This document shows positions 45,838-54,285 of a stretch of DNA of 64,000 nt, in pieces; position 1 is the first letter of the stretch, and the number at the start of each line of letters is the position of its first letter. Both the position numbers and the translations under genes were made by a program. Source of the stretch: Pedobacter sp. PACM 27299 (GTDB lineage: Bacteria; Bacteroidota; Bacteroidia; Sphingobacteriales; Sphingobacteriaceae); NCBI RefSeq assembly GCF_001412655.1, contig NZ_CP012996.1, positions 3,782,001-3,846,000 of the forward strand, read 5' to 3'. Below the pieces are notes generated by a model. It worked only from the letters and a program-made list of their open reading frames with translations. It made no database searches and had not been told where the DNA came from.

Positions 45838-47274
45838 TTAAGCTACAACAGATTGCAATACTGCTTTAACCCCTTTGCTTTTAATACTGGCAGCAAATTG
45901 CGTGTATAATTCCACAAATCTGGCAGCAGCTTTCAGCTGGGTACTTTTAAAGGGAGATAAGCCTAGAAAGTCAATAGGGTCATCGCTGTCGATCAGCTGT
46001 TGATCTTCTGCCGTTAACCAGGGTTCTGCAATCTGATAAGTCACACCTTTATCGTCGATCTGATATTTTAGGTAATGTCGGTAAGCAGCAAACATAAAGG
46101 ACACGCGAATAGGGTCCTGATCTGCCTGGATCATTTTAATCAGGTTCGGCATCAGGTATACTGGAAATTTTGAAACCCCATCGAAACATAATCGGCTAAT
46201 CTGATCACTTACGGAGCGGTTGGCAAAACGTTCCAGGAGTGTATGTTTGTATCGCTCTAAATCCTGTCCTTCAGGAGCAGGCACGTGAGGTGTGATGTCC
46301 ATATCCATAAAATCACGCAGGTATTTAACGACATCTTCGTCCTGCATGGCATCGTCTACTTTACGGTAACCTTTCAGAAATGAAGGATAAGACAGCATCA
46401 CATGCGCCGCATTTAAAAGACTCAGTTTCATGTTTTCAAAATCGGTTACATCATCTGTAAATTCTACGCCTACGCGCTCCCATGCTGGTCTGCCGGCAAT
46501 AAAATTATCTTCTATGACCCATTGGGCAAAATCTTCACAATAGACTGGTGCCAGGTCAGCGATTCCGCTTTCCTTATTCAGTCGCTGCAGATCATCAGCA
46601 GTGGTTGCTGGCGTAATTCTATCTACCATACTATTTGGGAAGCTCACATTTGTTTCCACCCAGTTGGCCAGTTCTTTATCCTGAGCCGCAATAAACGTAC
46701 TGAAAGCAGTTTTAGCCGTGTTGCCATTGTGCTGCAGGTTATCACAGGAAAGAATGGTGATGGGACCATTGCCGTTATCCCTTCTCTGACGAAGTCCTTG
46801 GGCAATAAAGCCAAAAACAGTACCCGGCAGAGCAGGGTGTTTCAGGTCATGCTGCACCTTTTCATCTTCCAAAATAAACTTGTTTGTGGTTTTATCGAGG
46901 TTATACCCTCCCTCTGTAATGGTGAGGCTGATGATTTTAATCGCGCTATCTGCAATTTTATCCAACACTGCCTCTGGATTTTCTACTGCCCAAAGCAATT
47001 CCTGTATTGCACCGATCCGATATATTTTATCCTGACCAGCTCTTCCGCATACGGTCAAGGTATAATCGAGATTTTGGGATTTCAGGTTCTTGAAAATCTT
47101 TTCGTCAGATGGCAATAAGCATACCCCGCAAATGCCCCATTTGCTTTGGTCCTGCGCTGCTAATAATTGATCCGTGTAAAAGGCCTGATGTGCACGGTGA
47201 AAGTTCCCTACACCAATATGTAAAATACCCGACTGGATAGCTTTACGCGCGTAACTGTATTGCTCTACATTCAT
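45838..47274 (-). CDS. Mannitol 2-dehydrogenase-like polyol dehydrogenase
   Basis: A 478-residue member of the polyol-specific long-chain dehydrogenases. It has the N-terminal HIGVGNFHRAHQAFYTDQLL (NAD-binding start), ILSCDNLQHNG, VDRITPATT and the catalytic K-x4-N-x2-H pattern (MKLSLLNAAHVMLSY, about 280-294). Length and motifs fit mannitol 2-dehydrogenase, which oxidises D-mannitol to D-fructose with NAD+. Fructuronate reductase, arabitol and sorbitol enzymes share the fold. The downstream permease and fructokinase favour mannitol. First gene of the operon, divergent from a LacI regulator. Confidence 0.9.
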   Translation of the reverse strand: MNVEQYSYARKAIQSGILHIGVGNFHRAHQAFYTDQLLAAQDQSKWGICGVCLLPSDEKIFKNLKSQNLDYTLTVCGRAGQDKIYRIGAIQELLWAVENPEAVLDKIADSAIKIISLTITEGGYNLDKTTNKFILEDEKVQHDLKHPALPGTVFGFIAQGLRQRRDNGNGPITILSCDNLQHNGNTAKTAFSTFIAAQDKELANWVETNVSFPNSMVDRITPATTADDLQRLNKESGIADLAPVYCEDFAQWVIEDNFIAGRPAWERVGVEFTDDVTDFENMKLSLLNAAHVMLSYPSFLKGYRKVDDAMQDEDVVKYLRDFMDMDITPHVPAPEGQDLERYKHTLLERFANRSVSDQISRLCFDGVSKFPVYLMPNLIKMIQADQDPIRVSFMFAAYRHYLKYQIDDKGVTYQIAEPWLTAEDQQLIDSDDPIDFLGLSPFKSTQLKAAARFVELYTQFAASIKSKGVKAVLQSVVA

Positions 47275-47297
47275 GTTTAATCTCCTATTTGGTGAAT

Positions 47298-47305
47298 CAA
47301 ATTTA
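47298..47305 (-). promoter_or_regulatory. Candidate -7 box of the hexitol operon
   Basis: Read leftward: TAAATTTG, matching TAnnTTTG, 24 bases before the dehydrogenase ATG. A GGTAACG half-site (complement of 47318-47324), like that of the palindrome further up, lies just upstream of it. Confidence 0.4.
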
Positions 47306-47350
47306 TACGACTAGCTCATCGTTACCGCATTTGTGCCCAGAAATCGTTCA

Positions 47351-47384
47351 TGGGAACGTTACCAAAATTTTGGTAACGTTCCCA
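47351..47384. promoter_or_regulatory. Perfect 34-bp palindrome, probable LacI double operator
   Basis: The 34 bases equal their own reverse complement. The sequence consists of GGGAACGTTACC, an AAAATTTT centre and GGTAACGTTCCC. Each half is itself a near-palindrome around a central CG, as expected for a LacI-family operator. The two CG centres lie 20 bp apart, about two helical turns. It sits 47 bases before the lacI-type start and 77 bases before the dehydrogenase start. Confidence 0.8.
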
Positions 47385-47400
47385 TTTAGGTTTGTTTTCT

Positions 47401-47408
47401 TAATTTTG
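47401..47408 (+). promoter_or_regulatory. Candidate -7 box of the LacI-type regulator gene
   Basis: TAATTTTG matches TAnnTTTG and lies 23 bases before the regulator ATG. The palindromic operator ends 17 bases upstream, so a bound repressor would cover the -33 region, consistent with autoregulation. Confidence 0.4.
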
Positions 47409-47430
47409 CCCCTCTAATCCAGCTAATCCT

Positions 47431-48447
47431 ATGAAACGTATCACCATTAAAGATCTTGCCAAACATTTATTACTCTCCACCTCGACGATTTCCAGGGCTT
47501 TATTGAATGATACAAATATCCACCCGGATACTAAAAAGAAAGTGCTGGATGCAGCGGAGCAACTTGGATACCGGCCAAATCCTACCGCATTAAACTTAAA
47601 ATACGGCCGATCTAAAAATATAGGTTTTGTTGTCCCAGAAATGATCACCCCCTTTGCTTCAAAAGTCCTGAGGGGGATACAAAGCATTTTATACCCTTTA
47701 GGATATCGGATCATCATCACAGAATCCGATGAAAACCCATTGATAGAAAGAAAAAACCTCTTGCTGCTGGAAGAGTTTAATGTGGATGGCATCATCATTA
47801 ACCTCTGCCATGAAAGCCATAATCATGATTTATACCAGGAAATTATGGACCGGGGAACTCCCCTTGTTTTCTTTGACCGGATTCCTGATCCTTCATTAGC
47901 TGCGTCGAAAGTAATGGTGAACGATCAGATCAAGAGCTCTCTCATGATGGAGCATTTGCTGGATACCGGGCGAAAAAGAATTGCCCATATTATGGGACCT
48001 TCCAGCATCCGGAATTCGGCGGAGCGCGCAGCTGGCTATCAAAGGATTTTGACGAAGTATGGCATTTTTGATCCTGAGCTGATGATCAAGACTGAAGGCA
48101 CCACCTTTGAGCATGGTAAAATTGCAGTTCAACAGCTGTTAGACAAAAAGATCTCATTTGATGGTATTTTCGCCTTCACCGATACGCTGGCCATTGGCGC
48201 AATGAATTATCTCCTGGAACAGCACATCAAAATCCCTGAAGAAGTTGCCATTGCAAGTTTCTCAGGAACTGAATTGGCAACCATTGTACACCCTCAACTA
48301 ACGAGCGTAGAACAGCCACTGGTTCAAATGGGCGAAATTGCTGCCGGCTTGATTCTAGAAAAAATCAAAGACAGCGAAGCCCTAAGCAGAACAGTGGTGA
48401 TGGATGCAGCATTAATTTATAGAGCCTCTACCAGGAAAATGATCTAG
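47431..48447 (+). CDS. LacI-family transcriptional regulator of the hexitol operon
   Basis: A 338-residue repressor with the N-terminal LacI helix-turn-helix and hinge (1-60, ITIKDLAKHLLLSTSTISRAL, then VLDAAEQLGYRPNPTA). A periplasmic-binding-protein-like effector domain follows (about 62-335, NIGFVVPEM, DGIFAFTDTLAIGAMNYL, IPEEVAIASFSGTELA). It is divergent from the mannitol-type operon, with a perfect palindrome between, so it almost certainly binds there. The inducer is probably the hexitol or a phosphorylated product. Confidence 0.95.
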   Translation: MKRITIKDLAKHLLLSTSTISRALLNDTNIHPDTKKKVLDAAEQLGYRPNPTALNLKYGRSKNIGFVVPEMITPFASKVLRGIQSILYPLGYRIIITESDENPLIERKNLLLLEEFNVDGIIINLCHESHNHDLYQEIMDRGTPLVFFDRIPDPSLAASKVMVNDQIKSSLMMEHLLDTGRKRIAHIMGPSSIRNSAERAAGYQRILTKYGIFDPELMIKTEGTTFEHGKIAVQQLLDKKISFDGIFAFTDTLAIGAMNYLLEQHIKIPEEVAIASFSGTELATIVHPQLTSVEQPLVQMGEIAAGLILEKIKDSEALSRTVVMDAALIYRASTRKMI

Positions 48448-48455
48448 TGTTTTTT

Positions 48456-48686
48456 TTATAAACGATAACGAAGTTTAATGTTTCTTCCGATCGCTTTAAG
48501 TAGTCCAGGATGATTGTTTACAGTCTCATCAACCACATCCCAATCCCCTTTTGGATTGCAAACCAATTGATATTCCGTATCATTCAGGTTAATCTGGATG
48601 GCATTAGTTTCTTTCGTTATTCCCTTCGTTAACACAACGTAGGTATAGTCTCTTTCATCAAAAGTGATGCGCATTGGTAAATTCAT
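48456..48686 (-). CDS. Small conserved hypothetical protein
   Basis: A 76-residue cytoplasmic protein starting at the ATG at 48684-48686 (MNLPMRITFDERDYTY). It is strand-rich (YTYVVLTKG, AIQINLNDTEYQLVC, GDWDVVDE) and ends NIKLRYRL. I recall similar short proteins in Sphingobacteriaceae but no named domain. It converges on the LacI gene with only 8 bases between stops. Confidence 0.7.
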   Translation of the reverse strand: MNLPMRITFDERDYTYVVLTKGITKETNAIQINLNDTEYQLVCNPKGDWDVVDETVNNHPGLLKAIGRNIKLRYRL

Positions 48687-48758
48687 AGTGCAATTATAGC
48701 GTAAGAAATGCGCTTTTATTGTGTTTACGGTCATTTACCTGAACATATTTCCTCTATT

Positions 48759-49109
48759 TTATTTCCGCAGAATCTTTTCCATAACTTTTCCCTTTGCCAA
48801 TTCATTCACCAGCTTATCCAGATAACGGATCTTTTGCATCAGTGGATCCTCAATTTCCTCTACGCGGTAACCACAGATGACACCCCTGATTTTTGAAACA
48901 TTCGGTTTTAATTGCGGTGCCTCGGCAAAAAAAGTTTCAAAGTCTGTTTTATTGTCGATGATCTGCTGGAGGCCTTGCTGATCATAGCCAGTCAGCCAAA
49001 ATATGACCTGATCTAATTCCACCTTTGTGCGCCCCTTCTTCTCCGCTTTTTGAATATAATGAGGGTAAACACCCGCAAAAGACATTTTAAAAACTTTTGT
49101 ATTGTTCAT
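48759..49109 (-). CDS. DUF2200 family protein
   Basis: A 116-residue cytoplasmic protein matching DUF2200. [23 protein letters not shown] lies near the start, [14 protein letters not shown] in the middle, and [31 protein letters not shown] sequence near the end (here LDKLVNEL). Members are widespread small proteins of unknown function. Part of a run of small leftward genes. Confidence 0.88.
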   Translation of the reverse strand: MNNTKVFKMSFAGVYPHYIQKAEKKGRTKVELDQVIFWLTGYDQQGLQQIIDNKTDFETFFAEAPQLKPNVSKIRGVICGYRVEEIEDPLMQKIRYLDKLVNELAKGKVMEKILRK

Positions 49110-49203
49110 TTTGACTGGCTCTATAAATGATGACTGAATTTGATGCTGATGTTCCTATGTATTGCAAATGCTGCTTTACCCATTTAAAGATCATTATACC
49201 AAT

Positions 49204-49494
49204 TTAATGACCATATTCCTTGAGCAACATTTCCCATTCCTGCTCTAATGACACCTCTGGCCTTTTCTTCCCTGCTCTTTTATACCAATAATCTGCGTTC
49301 CAAATGTCGCCCTCCTTGCGGTGCAGATAGGCATGAATATGCGCAAACCGAGGGTCTGTTAACTGGTCGATCAAATCGTGTGCAGTTTTCCAATCTCCAG
49401 TTCCGTCGTACCAAAGCGCCTTCAAATACGAGGGTAAATCGTCAGGTAAACGCTGATCAATTACCGACTGTTTGAAATTTATTATATCCATCAT
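49204..49494 (-). CDS. Small conserved protein of unknown function
   Basis: A 96-residue helical protein. The DLPSYLKALWYDGTGDWKTAHDL and IHAYLHRKEGDIWNADYWYKRAGK segments recall a conserved TPR-like family seen in many bacteria, in which a small-molecule or protein partner is unknown. It may start at the second ATG. No membrane segment. Stands alone between DUF2200 and the divergent cupin gene. Confidence 0.75.
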   Translation of the reverse strand: MMDIINFKQSVIDQRLPDDLPSYLKALWYDGTGDWKTAHDLIDQLTDPRFAHIHAYLHRKEGDIWNADYWYKRAGKKRPEVSLEQEWEMLLKEYGH

Positions 49495-49596
49495 ATCTCA
49501 AATATAAGGACAAAGCGTTAAAAACTTATGGAATCTAAAAAAGGATCTCCGCCACTCCTGCTATAGTTCAAAGCAGGAATACGTATATTTAACACT

Positions 49597-50088
49597 ATGG
49601 ATTCAAGCATTAGCATCATCAATCATGATCAGGGCGAAACGTTAGGAATAGCTGGGGGAAATTACAGAATCATTATCTCTGGAGATCAGACCAATGGCAG
49701 CTATGCAGTAATAGAAATGACTGTACCTCCCGGTGGTGGCCCTCCTCCTCACGCCCATCCTGATACTCAGGAAATGTTCCATGTACTGGAAGGAGCAGTA
49801 ACGTTTAAAACGGAACAAGGACAGCATATCGTCGGTAAAGATGGTTTTGTAAACATCCCTCTTGGCGGAGCTATACATTGTTTTAAGAACAATTCTGAAA
49901 ACTATGCACGCCTACTTTGTACCGTTGTCCCGGCAGGATTAGAAAATCTATTTAGGGAATTAGGCGAGCCCCTGGAACCTGGACAGATGCTTCCTATTCC
50001 TGAAATGACGGAGCAGCGGAAAGTCTTTTTAAAAGAAATAGACCTGAAATACAACCAAAAGACTTACCCTCCTGACTTTCTTGACTGA
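49597..50088 (+). CDS. Cupin-domain protein
   Basis: A 163-residue single-domain cupin. Motif 1 is seen as GGGPPPHAHPDTQEMFHVLEG (two His, Glu and His metal ligands, about 48-67) and motif 2 as GGAIHCFKN (about 89-97). Such proteins are small beta-barrel dioxygenases, isomerases or sensors; the substrate cannot be read from sequence. The C-terminal 40 residues are helical. Single gene, convergent with the AraC gene at 50177. Confidence 0.88.
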   Translation: MDSSISIINHDQGETLGIAGGNYRIIISGDQTNGSYAVIEMTVPPGGGPPPHAHPDTQEMFHVLEGAVTFKTEQGQHIVGKDGFVNIPLGGAIHCFKNNSENYARLLCTVVPAGLENLFRELGEPLEPGQMLPIPEMTEQRKVFLKEIDLKYNQKTYPPDFLD

Positions 50089-50176
50089 GGATGGGCTGAA
50101 AGTTGGCTCAAGATAGGCTGAAGATTGCTGGGTAAATATTTTATCGAAAAATAGTTATAGACCCCATTTCCCCCTG

Positions 50177-51073
50177 TTAATCAGCTAAAAGCCTGACGAA
50201 ATTCCAGCGGCGATAAACTCGTCTTCTTTTAAAAAGCGTGCTGAAGGACTGCGCATGCTCAAAGCCCAGAGCGTAGGCGATCTCGCTGACCGAAAGACTG
50301 GTTGTAGAAAGTTTTTCTTTCGCTTTCGCGATCAGTTTTTCATGAATATGCTGCTGTGTGTTCTGCCCGGTATGCACCCGAAGCAAGTCACTCAGGTAAT
50401 TCGGCGACAAGTTCATCTGCAAAGCAATATATTGTACCGTGAGCAAACCCTGAACGTCGTTTTTAAAGTAGTCATCGATCAACTGCTCAAACCTGGTCAG
50501 CAGTGCTGAATTGTTATTCTTACGGGTCAAAAACTGCCGCTCATAAAAACGGTTGGAATATTTTAGCAGGCTCTCAATCTGTGTCAAAATGATATCCTGG
50601 GTATGTTTATCAATATGCTGGCACTCCTTATCAATTTTATGGAGAATAGCGATCAGGTCATCTTCTTCCTCGGCCGACAGGTGCAGCGCTTCGTTAACCG
50701 CATAATCGAAAAAACCGTAATGATGGATGCTATTCGCCAAAGCATGCTGTAACAGGAAGTCCGGGTGAAAGATCAGGAGATAACCGGACCCGCATTCCAT
50801 ATTTTGCAGGTCCAGTTGCTGCACCTGGTTCGGCGCGGTAAAACTCAATACTCCTTTATCGTAATCATAATGCTGCTGTCCATACCTGATCTTGCCTTTG
50901 GCCTCGCGTTTGAGCGCCACGCAATAAAAGCGGTTAACAAAACCTTTCCAGACCTCATCTTCCAAGAAAACACTTTCTGCCAGATTGATCACGCTCACTA
51001 AGGGGTGGCGAGGTTCAGTTAAGGACAGCAAACGGTGAAATTCCGATATAGAGTTAATTGCGTTCATAAACAA
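50177..51073 (-). CDS. AraC-family regulator with frameshifted C-terminus
   Basis: A 298-residue AraC regulator. The N-terminal sensor region (1-170) is followed by two helix-turn-helix motifs (LTVQYIALQMNLSPNYLSDLL and SLSVSEIAYALGFEHAQSFSTLF). The last 17 codons read RRRVYRRWNFVRLLAD, which is not family-like. In the neighbouring frame the same DNA reads KKTSLSPLEFRQAFS and stops at 50181-50183, the canonical ending. One extra A in the A4 run (T at 50227-50230 on +) would restore it. The damage affects only the tail, so some function may remain. It starts 2 bases after the aldo/keto reductase stop. Confidence 0.88.
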   Translation of the reverse strand: MFMNAINSISEFHRLLSLTEPRHPLVSVINLAESVFLEDEVWKGFVNRFYCVALKREAKGKIRYGQQHYDYDKGVLSFTAPNQVQQLDLQNMECGSGYLLIFHPDFLLQHALANSIHHYGFFDYAVNEALHLSAEEEDDLIAILHKIDKECQHIDKHTQDIILTQIESLLKYSNRFYERQFLTRKNNNSALLTRFEQLIDDYFKNDVQGLLTVQYIALQMNLSPNYLSDLLRVHTGQNTQQHIHEKLIAKAKEKLSTTSLSVSEIAYALGFEHAQSFSTLFKRRRVYRRWNFVRLLAD

Positions 51074-51075
51074 AA

Positions 51076-52080
51076 TTAATCAATTAAGCCCATACTAAAC
51101 TCATCATAAGGCGCACCGGTATCTGTGCCTAAAGGAACGATACTTTCCAGCTGCATTAAATCCGCCTGACTGAACACAATTGTTGCTGCCGCAATGTTTT
51201 GCTCAAGGTACTTCCTGCGTTTCGTTCCCGGGATCGGCAGGATGCCTTTGATCATGATCCAGGCCAAAGCCAGCTGCGAAGAACTAACCTGTTTCGCTTC
51301 AGCCATTACTTCGATAGCTTTCACCAATTCAATATTCTTGTCGAACTGTACGCCCTGGAAACGAGGGATAGCCCTGCGAAAATCGTTTTCAGGCAGGTCG
51401 TCAATACTTTTGATTTGTCCAGATAAGAATCCACGGCCCAGCGGTGAATAAGCCACAAAACCAATACCCAGTTCCTTTAAGGTTGTCAAAACCCCACGTT
51501 CTTCTACACTGCGCTCGAATAAAGAATATTCGCTTTGTACGGCAGTGATTGGATGCACAGCATGTGCCCGCTTCACCGTTTCAGACGAAACTTCCGACAA
51601 GCCGAGGTATCCCACTTTACCTTCTTTAACAAGCTCAGCCATCGCCTCAACGGTTTCCTCGATCGGCGTATTTTTATCCAATCGGTGCAGGTAATACAGA
51701 TCAATGTAATCCGTATTCAAGTTTTTAAGCGAACGCTCCAAAGATTTCTTTACGTAGTCTTTCTTCCCATTAATGGCCCAGGTTACCTTGTTGTCATCAT
51801 CGATTTCCCAGCCAAACTTGCTTGCCAAAATATACTGATCACGCTTACCACTGATCGCTTTAGCGATCAACTGCTCATTCTTCAGCGGTCCGTACAGATC
51901 GGCAGTATCTAGAAAATTACCGCCCAACTCCAGCGAACGCTGGATCGTTGCAATGGCTTCCTGCTCATCAGCAGGGCCATACATGTGCGCCTTTTCAAAA
52001 CCCGTCATGCCCATACATCCCAGGCCGATCACAGGTACAACCAAACCCTGGCTGCCCAATGCTATTTGTTTTATTTCCAT
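51076..52080 (-). CDS. Aldo/keto reductase
   Basis: NADPH-dependent reductase of 334 residues with a TIM-barrel fold. The catalytic tetrad is visible: Asp and Tyr in FLDTADLYGP, Lys in LASKFGWE and His in YYLHRLD. The NADP-binding end is ILPIPGTKRRKYLEQN. The N-terminal VPVIGLGCMGMTGF is that of the YajO/general-stress AKR group. Substrate unknown. It is co-transcribed with an AraC regulator 2 bases downstream. Confidence 0.95.
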   Translation of the reverse strand: MEIKQIALGSQGLVVPVIGLGCMGMTGFEKAHMYGPADEQEAIATIQRSLELGGNFLDTADLYGPLKNEQLIAKAISGKRDQYILASKFGWEIDDDNKVTWAINGKKDYVKKSLERSLKNLNTDYIDLYYLHRLDKNTPIEETVEAMAELVKEGKVGYLGLSEVSSETVKRAHAVHPITAVQSEYSLFERSVEERGVLTTLKELGIGFVAYSPLGRGFLSGQIKSIDDLPENDFRRAIPRFQGVQFDKNIELVKAIEVMAEAKQVSSSQLALAWIMIKGILPIPGTKRRKYLEQNIAAATIVFSQADLMQLESIVPLGTDTGAPYDEFSMGLID

Positions 52081-52164
52081 AATCCAAAGGTCGGTAAGAC
52101 AAATCGCGCAGATGTATGCAAAGCCCTGAAGCTTGTAAGCAAATCAAGGAAAGCTGGCAACAAT

Positions 52165-52200
52165 AAAAAAAGAGGCTGATCATGATTATGATACAGCCTC
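52165..52200 (-). terminator. Intrinsic terminator after the small secreted protein gene
   Basis: Leftward: stem GAGGCTG ... CAGCCTC with further AT pairs inside (ATCATGAT core), followed directly by seven T. It begins about 48 bases past the stop of the gene at 52248-52559 and precedes the aldo/keto reductase. Confidence 0.9.
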
Positions 52201-52247
52201 CTCATCGGCTTTACAGCCTTTATGTTAGACAACTAGGGATTCAATAA

Positions 52248-52559
52248 TTATTGAACTACTTTACCATCTTCTGCGATCTTGATAGAAGCCGCTTCTGCGT
52301 CTTTTTTCACATCGATTTGGTAATATTTAGTTTTGTCTGCATTCGTTACCAGGAAAGCGGCTACCGGAGTCCATGCTTTAACTGGTTCACTTTGCAATGT
52401 AGTTTTTACTGCTTCTGGAAGATCTTTCAATTCAACCGGAACTTTAGTGGTACTATCTTGTTTCAGGGTAATAGCTACTGGATTTTTTACTTCTGATGCG
52501 TTTACTGCTGTGATGGATGCGAATGCTAAAAATGCTGCTGATAAAATGATCTTTTTCAT
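52248..52559 (-). CDS. Small exported PepSY-like protein
   Basis: A 103-residue secreted protein with a clear signal peptide (1-21, ending AVNAS). The mature part contains VPVELKDLPEAVKTTLQSEPVKAW and TKYYQIDVKKDAEAASIKIAEDG. This alternation resembles the PepSY-like putative protease-inhibitor domains common in Bacteroidota. No catalytic residues. It has its own intrinsic terminator and is probably an abundant monocistronic message. Confidence 0.75.
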   Translation of the reverse strand: MKKIILSAAFLAFASITAVNASEVKNPVAITLKQDSTTKVPVELKDLPEAVKTTLQSEPVKAWTPVAAFLVTNADKTKYYQIDVKKDAEAASIKIAEDGKVVQ

Positions 52560-52732
52560 AACTTATATATTAGTGTTAATATTCTTGTGAATTATACTAA
52601 CACTAAGGTTCATAATGGTGCCACGAATCACCATCTTTAGCACAGCACTGAAAAAGAGGTAGTTATGAAATCAGCTCAAATTTTAACTGTAGAGATCCGA
52701 CACAGTTTGCGGAGTAAAGAAGCAACCTACAG

Positions 52733-53953
52733 CTATTTTCCTAAAAGCAACCTCGCCTGTGTTCCCCATTGGCCAATAAAAAGATCAGCTATGCCATCCC
52801 CATTGACATCGCCAACAGCAATTCCCCAGCTCCTTCCTACCGTAACTCCTGGAATCACTTGTTTGGTGACCAGTTTAAAATTCCCTTTACCATCGTTCTG
52901 CAAGGCCTGAACCTGCATCGCTTCAAAAGGGGGAGTTTTAATGGCACTTAAGATGAGGTCTGGATGTCCGTCATGGTTGAAATCTACCACTGCACCAGCG
53001 TAAGTGGAATACTCCTGTTTAGGAATTCTTTTAGCCGTTTCGTCTTTGAAATTCCCTTTGCCATCATTGATCAGTAAACGTGCCGTAGGATCTTTTTCAA
53101 ATGCACCGCCATTGCTCGTTAAGTTAAGAAACAAAATATCCGGATGCTGGTCTCCATTGGCATCAAAGGTCAACACTTCCCGGGTATGCAGCGGAACTTT
53201 TAATTCCAGCCTTTCCGACTGTTCGGTAAAATGTCCCTTTCCATCATTAAAGAACAAACGATTTGGAGGAACTTCATTTCCGGTAATCAGATCCACAATT
53301 CCATCATTGTTTAAATCAACCAATTTTACCGATTGTGTTTCCAATCTGAGTGCCGGCAATCCTTCTTTGGTGTAATCAATAAAATGTCCCGGTTTTTGCG
53401 GGTTGTTGAGCCATAAAAAACTCTGCGGTGTAAGCCCCGTATTCCCAACAATAATATCCAGTAAACCATCTCCGTTTACATCACCAATATCAAGACCATT
53501 CGCTTCGCTTTTTGCAGGTAAGCGATCACTGACATTTCTAAAAGTTCCATCCCCATTCCCTAAATAGAACTCATGGTTCCTATCGTCTTCCGCAACAAAA
53601 ATGGCATCTAAGTATCCATCATTGTCAAAATCTCCTATGCACACATGTTCAGTATCATAAGAAGCTGCTAAAAACACGTCTTTCTTCCAATTGAATTTAC
53701 CAGTGCCGTCGTTAAGATACAATCGATTAGGAGCTTTTTCTACAGCCAATATGGCGTCTAAATGCCCATCTCCATTCACATCGGCCAATGCCACATCTAA
53801 TATATGTGCATTCGCATCTATGGGTAAATGACTGCCCGTTACATCTTTGAAATATTGAGTTTCTATGCTTTGCGGAGCGGAATAATGTGCTGAGCTGAAG
53901 ATCATTACTGGGATCATCAGATAAGATTTTCCATTGGGAGATAGCTGCATCAT
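52733..53953 (-). CDS. FG-GAP/VCBS repeat protein
   Basis: A 406-residue exported protein with seven FG-GAP/VCBS-type repeats predicted to form a beta-propeller. Each carries a calcium-loop of the D-x-N-x-D-G-x-x-D type (DVNGDGHLDA, DFDNDGYLDA, DVNGDGLLDI, DLNNDGIVDL, DANGDQHPDI, DFNHDGHPDL, DVNGDGIADL). The N-terminal LMIPVMIFSSAHYSAP may be a signal sequence; the chosen start leaves a slightly long n-region, so a later Met is possible. Probably a surface or periplasmic binding protein; ligand unknown. Confidence 0.9.
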   Translation of the reverse strand: MMQLSPNGKSYLMIPVMIFSSAHYSAPQSIETQYFKDVTGSHLPIDANAHILDVALADVNGDGHLDAILAVEKAPNRLYLNDGTGKFNWKKDVFLAASYDTEHVCIGDFDNDGYLDAIFVAEDDRNHEFYLGNGDGTFRNVSDRLPAKSEANGLDIGDVNGDGLLDIIVGNTGLTPQSFLWLNNPQKPGHFIDYTKEGLPALRLETQSVKLVDLNNDGIVDLITGNEVPPNRLFFNDGKGHFTEQSERLELKVPLHTREVLTFDANGDQHPDILFLNLTSNGGAFEKDPTARLLINDGKGNFKDETAKRIPKQEYSTYAGAVVDFNHDGHPDLILSAIKTPPFEAMQVQALQNDGKGNFKLVTKQVIPGVTVGRSWGIAVGDVNGDGIADLFIGQWGTQARLLLGK

Positions 53954-54285
53954 ATCACTTGATTAGGTTTTGAAAAATATGAATCTATAAGATAAGCGCT
54001 TCGCTTAGAAATCACAAGAAAAACACTAATCACCTACCTATTAACACATTATCTTTACACAGCAACAAAAAAAAAACCATTCCAAAACTAAGAAATGAGT
54101 CTGTCTGAGGTTCAACATGAATGAGCAAGCGAGGCGAAAAGTGCTTTTCCAACCGCAATGCCGACTGTAGATTTTGTCCAGGTTCCATCAGCTGATCTGC
54201 CAATAAGTTTTACTTGTGCCGGCAAGAAACAAAACATCCTGGTCATTTCTCTACTTACGATGGTGCTGGAAGAGGTTCTGTTGCT
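53954..54285. other. Intergenic stretch without a confident gene
   Basis: About 330 bases between the FG-GAP gene start and the histidine kinase stop. A short leftward frame just beyond the kinase stop (ending GIAVGKALFASLAHSC) and a rightward frame over the same DNA (beginning MPTVDFVQV) both look mildly protein-like. Neither is supported enough to call. Confidence 0.4.

Noticed and set aside
48708..48896. + strand frame over the DUF2200 gene end
   Set aside because: Antisense to a recognised family; no independent support.
52665..52910. + strand ATG frame ahead of the FG-GAP gene end
   Set aside because: Most of it lies antisense to the last FG-GAP repeats; no domain or signal peptide.
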